Shown piece by piece: positions 36,851 through 45,219 of a stretch of DNA of 64,000 nt; within the stretch, counting starts at the first letter, position 1, and the number at the start of each line of letters is the position of its first letter. The notes under the pieces were generated by a model. It was not told where the DNA came from. It did no database searches and saw nothing but the letters and a program-made list of their open reading frames with translations. This DNA is from an uncultured Collinsella sp. (GTDB lineage Bacteria > Actinomycetota > Coriobacteriia > Coriobacteriales > Coriobacteriaceae), in contig URLR01000002.1 in NCBI GenBank assembly GCA_900548815.1, positions 48,702 to 112,701 on the forward strand, written 5' to 3'. The position numbers and the translations under genes are program-made.

Positions 36851-37660
36851 ATGATCGGAACTCGCACTTCATCGTCCTATACCCCGCATGTCGACGTCGA
36901 TCCCGCCGACCGCCCGCTTATCCTCGTCGCTCCGCGCTGGGAAGAAGCGAAGCCGTTTTTAAGCGAGACCCTCTCCCCCAACGAGGAAATCGCAAGTGTC
37001 TTTGTCGATGCCATCCTTGCCGCTGGCGGCCTGCCGCTGCAGATGTCCATCACCGAGGACATTGAGGTCATCCGTCATTACGTCGATATCGCCGACGGCA
37101 TCGCCATTCCCGGCGGCCCCGATGTCAATCCCAAACGCTGGGGCGATGATCGACCCTACGATCCCACCCTCTGCTGCGAGATCCGCGATAGCTTTGAGTT
37201 TAAGCTGGTCGGCGAGGTGCTCCGCGCCAAAAAGCCGCTCTTTACCACCTGCCGCGGCACGCAGCTGCTCAACGTCGCCACCGGCGGCACCCTGTGCATG
37301 GACGTGCCGAGCCTGGGCGCTCGCGAGGGCCGCACGCAGTGGCGCCACACCCACGTGCTCAACGACCCAGTGCATCCCGTCGAGGTCGTACCGGGCTCGC
37401 TGCTGGAACGCGCGGTTGGCGGGCACAGGCTAATCCAGACCAACTCCGCACACCACTGCTGCGTCGACCGTCTGGGTAAAAGCACGCGCTTGGTCGCCAA
37501 AGCAACCGACGGCGTTCCCGAGTGCATCGAAGTCGAAGGCCAGCCGTTCTGCCTGGGCGTACAATGGCACCCTGAGTACACGTGGAAGACGCTCGAGACC
37601 GACTTTAACCTGTGGAAGTCGTTTGTCGAGGCAGCGGCAAAGGTCAAGCAGGCTCGCTAG
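36851..37660 (+). CDS. Class I glutamine amidotransferase-like hydrolase (peptidase C26)
   Basis: This 269-residue protein resembles PuuD gamma-glutamyl-GABA hydrolases. The nucleophile is Cys in FTTCRGTQLLNVA, with His and Glu in VQWHPEYTW. The oxyanion segment AIPGGPDVNPKRW precedes them. Such enzymes cleave gamma-glutamyl bonds and release glutamate. Its place 51 bases after a glutamate/glutamine-type importer suggests that imported gamma-glutamyl compounds are processed by it; this is inference. No strong ribosome site is visible. Confidence 0.87.
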   Translation: MIGTRTSSSYTPHVDVDPADRPLILVAPRWEEAKPFLSETLSPNEEIASVFVDAILAAGGLPLQMSITEDIEVIRHYVDIADGIAIPGGPDVNPKRWGDDRPYDPTLCCEIRDSFEFKLVGEVLRAKKPLFTTCRGTQLLNVATGGTLCMDVPSLGAREGRTQWRHTHVLNDPVHPVEVVPGSLLERAVGGHRLIQTNSAHHCCVDRLGKSTRLVAKATDGVPECIEVEGQPFCLGVQWHPEYTWKTLETDFNLWKSFVEAAAKVKQAR

Positions 37661-37681
37661 CCCGCGAACCACAAAACAGAT

Positions 37682-37722
37682 AAGGGCGCCCCGCCGGCCA
37701 CATGGTCCGGCGGGGCGCCCTT
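37682..37722. terminator. Bidirectional terminator between importer operon and Hpt gene
   Basis: A perfect 16-bp stem (37682-37697 with 37707-37722), GC-rich and bounded by AA and TT, sits between convergent genes. The plus-strand tail is TTGTAT. Confidence 0.85.
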
Positions 37723-37769
37723 TTGTATCTACATCAACGAACTTGGGGCAGTCCAAGGCTCGCAAGCTC

Positions 37770-38126
37770 TTATTCAGCCGCCTCGCGCAGGGCCGACATC
37801 GTAGCCGCATATTGCTGCTGCAACGCATGCATTCCCTCGCGAGCGCCGTCAACGGCATCGGCGCCACGCAGCGCTTCGGTTACCACGACCGCCGGCTCGT
37901 ACAGATTATCGAATCCCAGGTTCTGGCTCACGCCCTTGAGCGTGTGCGCTGCCATAAACGCACCTTCGGCGTCTCCCGCCGCCATGGCGGCCTCCAGCTT
38001 GTCCATGCTCTCGTCATCCAAAAACTTGAGGGCAAAGCGGGCAAGCATTTCCCCGCCCATCAGCCGAGCGCACGCGTCATCATAATTAGCGCCGATCTTC
38101 TCATACGCCTCACGCATGGAAATCAT
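37770..38126 (-). CDS. Histidine phosphotransfer (Hpt) domain protein
   Basis: This 118-residue helical protein has the phospho-acceptor motif AAHTLKGVSQNLGF (His at about residue 61). Free-standing Hpt proteins shuttle phosphoryl groups between hybrid kinases and response regulators. The gene starts 23 bases after the GGDEF-REC-HD-GYP gene on the same strand, so the receiver domain of that protein (Asp323) is the likely partner. No histidine kinase lies in the window. AGGAG is nine bases upstream of ATG. Confidence 0.88.
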   Translation of the reverse strand: MISMREAYEKIGANYDDACARLMGGEMLARFALKFLDDESMDKLEAAMAAGDAEGAFMAAHTLKGVSQNLGFDNLYEPAVVVTEALRGADAVDGAREGMHALQQQYAATMSALREAAE

Positions 38127-38149
38127 GGATTAAAACTCCTTTGGTCAAA

Positions 38150-40030
38150 CTAAATCGTGGGAAACGCAACGACGTCGGCGGGGCGTGCCAACGTCTCGGC
38201 AATACGGTCTTGCACCTCGAGCAGGCAGTCGAGCAACAGCGGGTTAAAGGTGCCGCACTTACCGTCCAGGATCATCTGGATCGCCTCCTTGTGCGGGATA
38301 GCGTCCTTGTACACGCGCACGCTCGTCAGCGCATCGTACACGTCGGCCACCGAGACCACCTGCGCGGCAATAGGGATCTCGTCGCCCTTAAGGCCATCGG
38401 GATAACCCCTGCCGTCCCAGCGCTCATGGTGCCAACGCGCAATCTGGTACGCATATTCCATGAGTGCATTGCCGACGTGATGACGGCCCAGCTCAAGCAA
38501 CATGTCGGCGCCGATCGTAGTATGCGTCTTCATAATCTCGAACTCCTCGGGCGTAAGGCGCCCGGGTTTGTTGAGAATCGCATCGTCAATCGACATCTTG
38601 CCGATATCGTGCAGCGCCGAAGCCAAGGCAATCGTGGAGCGTTCCTCATTGTCAAGGAAGATGGTGCCGCTACGCTGGACCAGACAGTCAAGCAGCAGCT
38701 CGGTCAGCTTTTCGATATTCGTAACGTGCCTGCCGCTCTCGCCATTGCGAAGCTCCATGACGCCGGCCATGATGTCGATAAGCATGCGACTGTTCTTGAC
38801 GCGCTCGTTATACTGCTGGGACAGCAAACTCGTCAGGCGGCGCTGTTTGGCGTATAGGCGGATGGTGTTGCTTACACGCCGGCGCACGACACGGGAGTCA
38901 AACGGGCGGTTGATATAGTCCGAGGCGCCCAGCTCGTACGCGCGCAGAACCATATCATCGGAATCTTCGCTCGAAATCATGATGAAAGGCAGATTGTCGA
39001 TACCCGATCGGCGCGACAGATCGGCCAGCACCTCAAAGCCGCTTATGCCCGGCATGACAATATCCAGCAGCACGAGCGACAACTCATCGCCATAGCGGTC
39101 GACCATGTCGAGCGCCGTACGACCGTTGTCGGCCTCGAGGATGCAATACTCGTCCTTGAGCATCTCGTTGAGAATGGCTCGGTTCATGTCGGAGTCATCG
39201 ACAATAAGCACCAAAGGCTTTTCGCTTCGGAAAGCTTCGATGGAATCGGCATCGGTCACGACCGTACCGGCTTTTGCCTTAGCGCGGCTCAATAACTGGA
39301 CAGCGCGGCCAACGCCCTCATCAACCGTCTCGCCATGAATGCGAACGCCACCAACACATGCCGTCAAGCTCACGTACTCATGGCCCGGAACAATCGTGGC
39401 ATGAACGGCATCGGACACCTGATGCAGGCGACGGGTGAAGTCATCGGAGGGAATATTGGGCATGACGACCACAAACTTGTCGCAGCCATAGCGTACGAGC
39501 TCGTCAGTCGAACGAATTCCGCTGCGTATGGCTGTCGCCACAGCACCGAGCGCAAGGTCGCCGGCATGGCGGCCACACGTATCGTTGAAGACCCTAAAAT
39601 CATCAAGGTCGATCACCGCAACGCCGGCATTCATGCGGGCGCTACGGAGCTTTTCCTCGTAATATCGGCGATTGCGCACACTCGTCAGCACATCGGTGTA
39701 GACGAGGTCCTCTTCTGCAGCCTCTTGCTCATCGATCGGACGCACCATCAGCAGGATGTGAGGCTCGCCCTCAACCTTCAGAGGGCGCAGGCGAGCGCGG
39801 TACTCGGTACCATCATTGAGCAGCTGCTCCGATACCTCACCCGAATCTGCCAAGGCCTCAAGACTCGACTGACGCAGACAAGGGCAGCGATTGCCGGCGA
39901 GCAGGCAGTTAGGCTCGCTCTTAATCTGATCGGCCGACAGCAAACGCACCACGGGGTAGGTCTTCGCGACGCGGGCGACCTCGGCGGCAGCCTCCTCGTC
40001 GGTTAGATTGACCTCGTGATTATTGAGCAT
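38150..40030 (-). CDS. GGDEF-like / receiver / HD-GYP response regulator
   Basis: The 626 residues contain an N-terminal sensor-like region with Cys (CLLAGNRCPC, about 42-51), a GGDEF-type domain (about 110-265), a receiver domain (about 272-390; VLIVDDSD, phospho-Asp in LLDIVMPG at 323) and an HD-GYP domain (about 420-615). The diguanylate cyclase loop reads YGCDKF where active enzymes have GGDEF, so synthesis of c-di-GMP is unlikely. The HD-GYP half keeps SGRH, LHDIGK, HTTIG and HHERWDGRGYP and should hydrolyse c-di-GMP. It is co-transcribed with the Hpt gene. Confidence 0.9.
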   Translation of the reverse strand: MLNNHEVNLTDEEAAAEVARVAKTYPVVRLLSADQIKSEPNCLLAGNRCPCLRQSSLEALADSGEVSEQLLNDGTEYRARLRPLKVEGEPHILLMVRPIDEQEAAEEDLVYTDVLTSVRNRRYYEEKLRSARMNAGVAVIDLDDFRVFNDTCGRHAGDLALGAVATAIRSGIRSTDELVRYGCDKFVVVMPNIPSDDFTRRLHQVSDAVHATIVPGHEYVSLTACVGGVRIHGETVDEGVGRAVQLLSRAKAKAGTVVTDADSIEAFRSEKPLVLIVDDSDMNRAILNEMLKDEYCILEADNGRTALDMVDRYGDELSLVLLDIVMPGISGFEVLADLSRRSGIDNLPFIMISSEDSDDMVLRAYELGASDYINRPFDSRVVRRRVSNTIRLYAKQRRLTSLLSQQYNERVKNSRMLIDIMAGVMELRNGESGRHVTNIEKLTELLLDCLVQRSGTIFLDNEERSTIALASALHDIGKMSIDDAILNKPGRLTPEEFEIMKTHTTIGADMLLELGRHHVGNALMEYAYQIARWHHERWDGRGYPDGLKGDEIPIAAQVVSVADVYDALTSVRVYKDAIPHKEAIQMILDGKCGTFNPLLLDCLLEVQDRIAETLARPADVVAFPTI

Positions 40031-40241
40031 ATGGGGCCCTTTCTATCGTTACGCACGGCAACGGTGCATATCAATTGGTACAAGGGTAGCATCTAACAGC
40101 TGAAGGCAAACGCGCGATTATCGTTGCATTTTTATGACCTGGCAAACGGCGGTAATGGAGCCGCAGGCGCGCGGTTATGGGCGCATTCGTTAACAATGAC
40201 GAAACGCTAACAGCCCCTCTCCCCGCAGGTCATCGAGCGTG

Positions 40242-41039
40242 CTAACGCTCCAAGACATCACGAACGGCGTTTGCCGCCGTAACGGGGCGATCGCGCAGAC
40301 CGTTATGCGCGCCCGGAATCGTCACAAGGGGGCAATCGAGATATTCGGCAGCCGCTCGCGTGCCAGCCTCGCGGGGTGTATCGACCGAAAGCTCGCCGAG
40401 AAGCACAGCAGCAACGGACTTCGATGCGCAGACACTATCCCAATTGGGAACGTAAGTCATATTTGTTCCATATTCGTTCGCCATAAAGCAACGACCATTG
40501 CGCAGGGCATGTTTGACTTCCGCTTCGGTCGTCCCAGGAGCCTCGGGGTCCAAGTCGCCGAGGGCTCCCAAGAAAAGCCGGAGCGCCCTTGATACCTTTC
40601 CAGCCGCAATCATATCGAGCAAAACCGGAGCTGCGCCCATACCGACGCCTTCGGCCGACACAGCCGGCTCATGCAGAATCGCACGGGCGACGAGATGGGG
40701 TTCGGTGCGAAGAAGCTCCAGCGCCACCAACGTACCGGCGCTATGCGCAAGCACATTTGCCGGAGCGCCAACGTGTTCGATCACGGCTTGCAGGTCGGCG
40801 GCCTGAGCGGCAAGATCATAGCTGTCGTCTGCCGCATCGCTGCTGTCACCGCAGCCGCGGCGGTCGTAAGCAATTACGCGGTAGTTGCGACTGAGCTCAC
40901 AAGCGATACCGTCAAAAAATGTGCCGTCGACACAAGCGCCGTGCACGCACACCAAGGCAGGAGTATCAGGCAACACATCCGGGCCGGCATATTCGCGGCA
41001 GGCGATCGTGGTGCCCGCATTCTCGACCGTAAAATCCAT
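40242..41039 (-). CDS. Alpha/beta hydrolase
   Basis: This 265-residue alpha/beta-fold hydrolase has an oxyanion HG motif in LVCVHGACVDG, a nucleophile elbow NVLAHSAGTL (Ser100) and a C-terminal His in IPGAHNGLRDRP. RRGCGDSSDAADDSYDL is the usual loop after strand 4. The substrate is unknown. It is divergent from the radical SAM gene, with 225 bases between them. Confidence 0.87.
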   Translation of the reverse strand: MDFTVENAGTTIACREYAGPDVLPDTPALVCVHGACVDGTFFDGIACELSRNYRVIAYDRRGCGDSSDAADDSYDLAAQAADLQAVIEHVGAPANVLAHSAGTLVALELLRTEPHLVARAILHEPAVSAEGVGMGAAPVLLDMIAAGKVSRALRLFLGALGDLDPEAPGTTEAEVKHALRNGRCFMANEYGTNMTYVPNWDSVCASKSVAAVLLGELSVDTPREAGTRAAAEYLDCPLVTIPGAHNGLRDRPVTAANAVRDVLER

Positions 41040-41264
41040 GTTGTGCCCCCGTCATCAATGCCCATCCAGTTGCACGTCAGTACGGTTGGATGGACCCGCA
41101 TTGCCTTACGACTTGTTAACAGATTAACTGTACCCGACCCGAGGCTTTTCATGGCACGGCATCATGAGCGACGTGAAAAAACGAAACTTGTAAAGCAAGA
41201 GCCCACACCCTGCTTCGGAGCCGATGCTATGCTTAGGCACAATTGTCTTGAGGAGCATATGCCT

Positions 41265-42041
41265 ATGTCTACGTTTTTGAATGCCAGCCCCATTTTTGGG
41301 CCCGTTCGCAGCCGTCGCCTTGGCCTCTCGCTCGGCGTCAACATGATGCCGGCCAGCGGCAAAATCTGTACGTTCGACTGCATTTACTGCGAAAACGGCC
41401 TCAACGCCGAGCGCCCCTGCCATGAGCCGTACAACACAGCTGCCGTGGTACTCGACGCGCTCGAGGCAAAGCTGCGCGAGATGGCAGCCGAGGGCGAGCT
41501 CCCCGATGTGATCACCTTCGCAGGCAACGGCGAGCCCACTGCCGCACCGGAGTTTCCGCAGGCCATTGCCGGCGCCGTCGCGCTGCGCGACGAGCTTGCC
41601 CCAAACTCCAAGATCGCCGTGCTCTCCAACGGTACGCGCGCCGACCGCCCCGAGGTGCACGACGCGCTCATGATGGTCGACGACAACATTCTTAAGCTCG
41701 ATACCGTCGACCCGGCGTTTATCCAGCTGCTCGACCAGCCTGTTGGCCCCTACGACGTCGAGCACCAGATTGAGACGTTCGCAAGCTTTGACGGTCACGT
41801 TATTATCCAGACGATCTTTTTGACCGGTGAGTATCAGGGCAAGCTCATCGACAACACCGGCGAGGAGTACGTCGGCCCTTGGCTCGCGGCGCTCGAGCGC
41901 ATTCGCCCGCAGGAGGCGACCATCTACACGGTGGCGCGCGAAACACCGGTCGCCGGGCTTGCCAAAGCGGCGCCCGAGGTGCTCGACGCCATTGCCGCGC
42001 GCGTGCGTGCCCTCGGCATTCCCTGCCAGGTGAGCTACTAG
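41265..42041 (+). CDS. Radical SAM protein
   Basis: This 258-residue protein has the [4Fe-4S]-SAM motif CTFDCIYC (CxxxCxxC) at about residues 35-42, preceded by GPVRSRRLGLSLGVNMMP. ITFAGNGEPTAAPEFP is the GGE-like SAM site. The sequence resembles the small YfkAB/MoaA-type radical SAM proteins annotated only by domain. I use ATG 41265 (AGGAG nine bases upstream); ATG 41259 is only three bases from that site. The long upstream open frame back to 40671 overlaps the divergent hydrolase gene and is spurious. Confidence 0.88.
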   Translation: MSTFLNASPIFGPVRSRRLGLSLGVNMMPASGKICTFDCIYCENGLNAERPCHEPYNTAAVVLDALEAKLREMAAEGELPDVITFAGNGEPTAAPEFPQAIAGAVALRDELAPNSKIAVLSNGTRADRPEVHDALMMVDDNILKLDTVDPAFIQLLDQPVGPYDVEHQIETFASFDGHVIIQTIFLTGEYQGKLIDNTGEEYVGPWLAALERIRPQEATIYTVARETPVAGLAKAAPEVLDAIAARVRALGIPCQVSY

Positions 42042-42096
42042 CGCGCAGCTGCCCTGTGAGTGGGCTATACTAGCTGCGAATGAAAGGAAGTTAGCC

Positions 42097-42984
42097 ATGT
42101 TTGACAATGGACCCGTGCCCGGCCGCAACGACGCCTGCTGGTGCGGCAGCGGCAAAAAATATAAGAAATGCCATAGCGCCTTTGATGAGCGCCTCGAGCG
42201 CCTGTGGGAAGAGGGCTGGGAGGTTCTGCCCCGCACGCTCTACAAGACGCCCGCCGATATCGAGGGCATCAAGCGCTCGGCCGCCATCAACGTGGGTGTG
42301 CTCGATTACGTAGGCGAACATATCGCCGCGGGCATGACCACCAACCAGATCGACCAGATGATCTACGACTACACCGTCGAGCACGGCGGCACGCCGGCCG
42401 ACCTCAACTACGAGGGCTACCCCAAGAACGTGTGCACCTCGATCAACGACGTGGTCTGCCACGGCATCCCCTGCGATACGGACGTGCTGCACGAGGGCGA
42501 CATCATCAACGTGGACTGTTCCACGATCCTGGACGGCTACTTTAGCGACTCGAGCCGCATGTTCCGCATCGGCGAGGTCTCGGCCGAGCGCCAGCGCCTG
42601 GTCGACGTCACCCGCGCCAGCGTGGAGGCGGGCCTGGCGGCCGTCAAGCCATGGCTGCCGCTGTCCGTTATGGCCGAGGCCGTGCAAAAAACGGTCGAGG
42701 ACGCCGGCTTTAGCGTGGTGCGCGAGTACGGCGGACACGGCATCGGTAAGGAATTCCACGAGGACCCGTTTGTGGGCTTTACCACCGAGGCGCCCGATGT
42801 GGACACCATCATGGTGCCGGGCATGGTCTTTACCATCGAACCCATGGTCAACGCCGGAGCGCCCGACATCAAGATTAGCAAGGGTGACGGTTGGTGCGTG
42901 CGCACCAAGGACGGCAGCGATTCGGCCCAGTGCGAGGTGCAGCTCGTGGTGACCGAGGACGGCTACGAGCTGCTGAGCTGGTAG
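42097..42984 (+). CDS. map: Methionine aminopeptidase with N-terminal SEC-C motif
   Basis: Map removes the initiator methionine. The first 30 residues hold a SEC-C zinc motif (GRNDACWCGSGKKYKKCH), as in the longer MetAP of clostridia and actinobacteria, thought to bind the ribosome. The catalytic domain keeps CHGIP, the two Asp in INVDCS and YFSDSSRMF, His in GGHGIGKEFHEDP, Glu in FTIEPM and Glu in AQCEVQLV, the five metal ligands plus His. GAAAGGAAG precedes ATG. Confidence 0.95.
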   Translation: MFDNGPVPGRNDACWCGSGKKYKKCHSAFDERLERLWEEGWEVLPRTLYKTPADIEGIKRSAAINVGVLDYVGEHIAAGMTTNQIDQMIYDYTVEHGGTPADLNYEGYPKNVCTSINDVVCHGIPCDTDVLHEGDIINVDCSTILDGYFSDSSRMFRIGEVSAERQRLVDVTRASVEAGLAAVKPWLPLSVMAEAVQKTVEDAGFSVVREYGGHGIGKEFHEDPFVGFTTEAPDVDTIMVPGMVFTIEPMVNAGAPDIKISKGDGWCVRTKDGSDSAQCEVQLVVTEDGYELLSW

Positions 42985-42994
42985 CCATGGATGC

Positions 42995-43044
42995 GCCGGG
43001 CTACGCGATGGATATGTTAACCATCGCGTAGCCCGGCGTTTTTA
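42995..43044 (+). terminator. Terminator of map
   Basis: A perfect 17-bp stem (42995-43011 with 43021-43037) is followed by GTTTTTA. Confidence 0.92.
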
Positions 43045-43047
43045 TAG

Positions 43048-43098
43048 CGTTTTGCCTGATAAAACCTGCCAAAATAAACCTGTCCCTTTTTGGCAGGT
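43048..43098 (-). repeat. GGGACAGG hairpin repeat, copy 4
   Basis: This copy has near-consensus sequence with intact arms (ACCTGCCAAAA/TTTTGGCAGGT). It lies between the map terminator and the ribosome site of the next gene. An upstream ATG inside the repeat extends that gene's frame but is not its start. Confidence 0.85.
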
Positions 43099-43117
43099 CG
43101 AGCGGAGAGGACTGCTT

Positions 43118-44053
43118 GTGAACATCCTGGTTTTGCTGCCCGTCAATGACCGCCATCGCGCAATTCTTGAGTCGAGCGCTCCGGGCGAGGACTTTATCTA
43201 CACAAGCGCCGACGCCGCCACACGTGAGCAGGTCGCCGATGCCGACGTGATCCTGGGCAACATCGACCCTGACATGCTCACGGCATGTGAGCACCTCCAG
43301 CTGTTGCAATTGCAGACCGCCGGCTATGACGACTACCTTGCCGCCGGCACCGTGCCGGCCGACGCCAAACTGTCTTGCTCGGTGGGCGCCTACGGCCAGG
43401 CCGTAAGCGAGCACATGTTTGCCATGGTCCTTTCCATGATGAAGCGCCTGCCCGGCTACCAGGACCTGCAGCGCGAGCATCGCTGGGAGGACTTGGGCCC
43501 GGTTACCTCGCTCAAAAACGCCAACGTGCTGGTGCTGGGCGCAGGCGACATTGGCGGCCACTTTGCCACGCTCTGCCGCAGCATGGACGCACACGTCCGC
43601 GGCATCAAGCGCCATCCGCTCGTCTACCCCATTGTATTTGAGGACATGGACGGCATGGACGCGCTACCCGAGCGCCTGGCCGAGGCTGACATCGTCGCAT
43701 CCTTTATGCCCAGCACGCCCGAGACCCGCGGCCTGGCGAACGCCGAGTTCTTCGCCGCGATGAAACCGGGCGCCTTCTTTGCCAACGGCGGCCGCGGCGA
43801 TCTTGTGGTCGCCGACGACTTGGTTGCCACTCTGGAATCGGGACATCTCGCCGGTGCCGCAATCGACGTCACCGACCCCGAGCCGCTGCCTGCAACAAGC
43901 CCGCTGTGGGATGCACCCAACATGCTCATCACGCCGCACGTCTCCGGTTGGTTCCATCTAGCAGCCACACTCAACAATGTGGTCGACATTGCCGCAGAGA
44001 ACCTACGCCACTTGCAAGCTAGCGAGACCCTGCGTTGCTGGATCGAACACTAA
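43118..44053 (+). CDS. D-2-hydroxyacid dehydrogenase family protein
   Basis: This 311-residue NAD(P)-dependent enzyme has the nucleotide-binding motif VLVLGAGDIGGHFATLC and the catalytic set Arg in NGGRGDLV, Glu in TDPEPLP and His in TPHVSGW. PSTPETRG is the family loop. The substrate is probably a 2-keto acid such as hydroxypyruvate or phenylpyruvate, and is unproven. I start at GTG 43118-43120, seven bases after GAGAGG. Confidence 0.9.
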   Translation: MNILVLLPVNDRHRAILESSAPGEDFIYTSADAATREQVADADVILGNIDPDMLTACEHLQLLQLQTAGYDDYLAAGTVPADAKLSCSVGAYGQAVSEHMFAMVLSMMKRLPGYQDLQREHRWEDLGPVTSLKNANVLVLGAGDIGGHFATLCRSMDAHVRGIKRHPLVYPIVFEDMDGMDALPERLAEADIVASFMPSTPETRGLANAEFFAAMKPGAFFANGGRGDLVVADDLVATLESGHLAGAAIDVTDPEPLPATSPLWDAPNMLITPHVSGWFHLAATLNNVVDIAAENLRHLQASETLRCWIEH

Positions 44054-44055
44054 GA

Positions 44056-44082
44056 ATTACGCCGTTTTACAAACGGCGTAAT
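44056..44082 (+). terminator. Hairpin after the hydroxyacid dehydrogenase
   Basis: A perfect 12-bp stem ATTACGCCGTTT/AAACGGCGTAAT with a three-base loop lies right after the stop. It has no T-tract, so function as a terminator is uncertain. Confidence 0.5.
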
Positions 44083-44134
44083 GAGCCGACGCTGCGAGCC
44101 CGCCGTTTGGCCAACCTGTGGGGTCTTCAAATTG

Positions 44135-44626
44135 TTAGAGCGTTGCTAAGTAATTCTTTGCGTCTTCTACGTTCATTGCGGCGACTGGTGCGTGTGAGCA
44201 GAGTTTGACATCGTTGGTGACCAGGAGGTCTGCCTTTGCGCGCATCGCTGCCGCGATGATTAAATCGTCTTCGTAATCGCTATGGAGCTTACGCTGCTTA
44301 CTCGCCATCCATATGTCGCTCAGGTCGCAGGGCACGGGCGTAGCAAGTTGCGACAACACATCAAGACAATCCCATGCGAGTGATGTCGCCGCCGAAGCGG
44401 CATCTTGAGACAGCGAACCGTGCTCGCGCCGATACCACGCCTTATGTTCGCTCGAAATCAAATAGAACAGGTCTTTAGACGATGTCGCCGCATACAGCAA
44501 ATCAACCTGAGCCGCGCATGCATCACGTAGAAACTCAATCGCCGCCGAACGACCACGTCGTGAGGGAATGAAGTAATCGAGCCACACGTTGGTGTCAACC
44601 AAGATGCGCCTTGGAGCCTCACTCAT
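44135..44626 (-). CDS. PIN domain toxin
   Basis: This 163-residue PIN-domain ribonuclease-like protein has the acidic residues in LVDTNVWLDYF (Asp11), SDYEDDLIIAAA and LLVTND. PIN toxins of VapC type cleave RNA. The gene overlaps the upstream antitoxin gene by eight bases (44619-44626), the usual coupling for type II toxin-antitoxin pairs. Confidence 0.88.
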   Translation of the reverse strand: MSEAPRRILVDTNVWLDYFIPSRRGRSAAIEFLRDACAAQVDLLYAATSSKDLFYLISSEHKAWYRREHGSLSQDAASAATSLAWDCLDVLSQLATPVPCDLSDIWMASKQRKLHSDYEDDLIIAAAMRAKADLLVTNDVKLCSHAPVAAMNVEDAKNYLATL

Positions 44627-44999
44627 AGAGCCAGCTCATCTCCTCGCCATAGCGATCCGCATAGGCGTTCCGTTTGAGTTCTTCATCGCCCGAGGGCTGC
44701 ACCTTAGCCAAGTTAATTTCCGATTCACGGCAAGCAGCAGCGAACAGTTGCGAACCCTGGTCGATGAGTTCGAGCTTGTGCTTGGCGACTTTCTCCCGCT
44801 CGCGCTGTTCCGCCCGGGCACGACTGGGCGAAAGGAGGTCCTGGAGTGCGCCGGGCCGATCAGCCAGAGATGCCGCAAGTTGCCAGAGCGCACGCACCGC
44901 TTGGCTCGGCGTCATGCCAGCGCTAGAGAGCGCAGCATCACCGCTCCGCTTAAGATCGGCATTGAGACGCACGTTGATCTGAGCTGACGCCGTAGCCAT
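44619..44999 (-). CDS. RelB/DinJ-like antitoxin
   Basis: This 126-residue protein begins with a ribbon-helix-helix-like segment (AQINVRLNADLKRSGDAALS, then GMTPSQAVRALWQLAA), characteristic of RelB/DinJ antitoxins that bind their own promoter. The charged C-terminal part would wrap the toxin. A RelB-type antitoxin joined to a PIN toxin is a mixed pairing. AAGGAG lies six bases before ATG. Confidence 0.82.
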   Translation of the reverse strand: MATASAQINVRLNADLKRSGDAALSSAGMTPSQAVRALWQLAASLADRPGALQDLLSPSRARAEQREREKVAKHKLELIDQGSQLFAAACRESEINLAKVQPSGDEELKRNAYADRYGEEMSWLYE

Positions 45000-45094
45000 G
45001 GTTTCTCCTTATCATCTCCTATGCCAATCATAAAATACAATGGTCGATTCGTAAAGCATGTATAGCATTTATTAGCATTAGCCGTACTCTGTAC

Positions 45095-45130
45095 ACAAAA
45101 AGCCGCCGAGGCGCACTGCACCTCGGCGGC
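45095..45130 (-). terminator. Terminator of the M18 aminopeptidase gene
   Basis: On the minus strand a perfect 10-bp stem GCCGCCGAGG/CCTCGGCGGC is followed by TTTTTGTG. Confidence 0.85.
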
Positions 45131-45167
45131 CACGTACCATCGATCTAGTTCGGTTTCACCTTTGGCA

Positions 45168-45219
45168 TTTGCCCAGATAAAACCTGCCAAAATAAACCTG
45201 TCCCTTTTTGGCAGGTTTT
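45168..45219 (-). repeat. GGGACAGG hairpin repeat, copy 5
   Basis: This is a consensus copy with a perfect stem. Its stem edge forms the TAA stop codon of the aminopeptidase (45218-45220), the same stop-abutting position seen at asp23 and lgt. Confidence 0.85.

Noticed and set aside
40671..41264. N-terminal extension of the radical SAM gene
   Set aside because: It overlaps the divergent hydrolase gene and lacks family similarity; AGGAG at 41251 marks the real start.
43052..43117. ATG start for the hydroxyacid dehydrogenase inside repeat copy 4
   Set aside because: The residues come from the repeat, and GTG 43118 has GAGAGG at good spacing.
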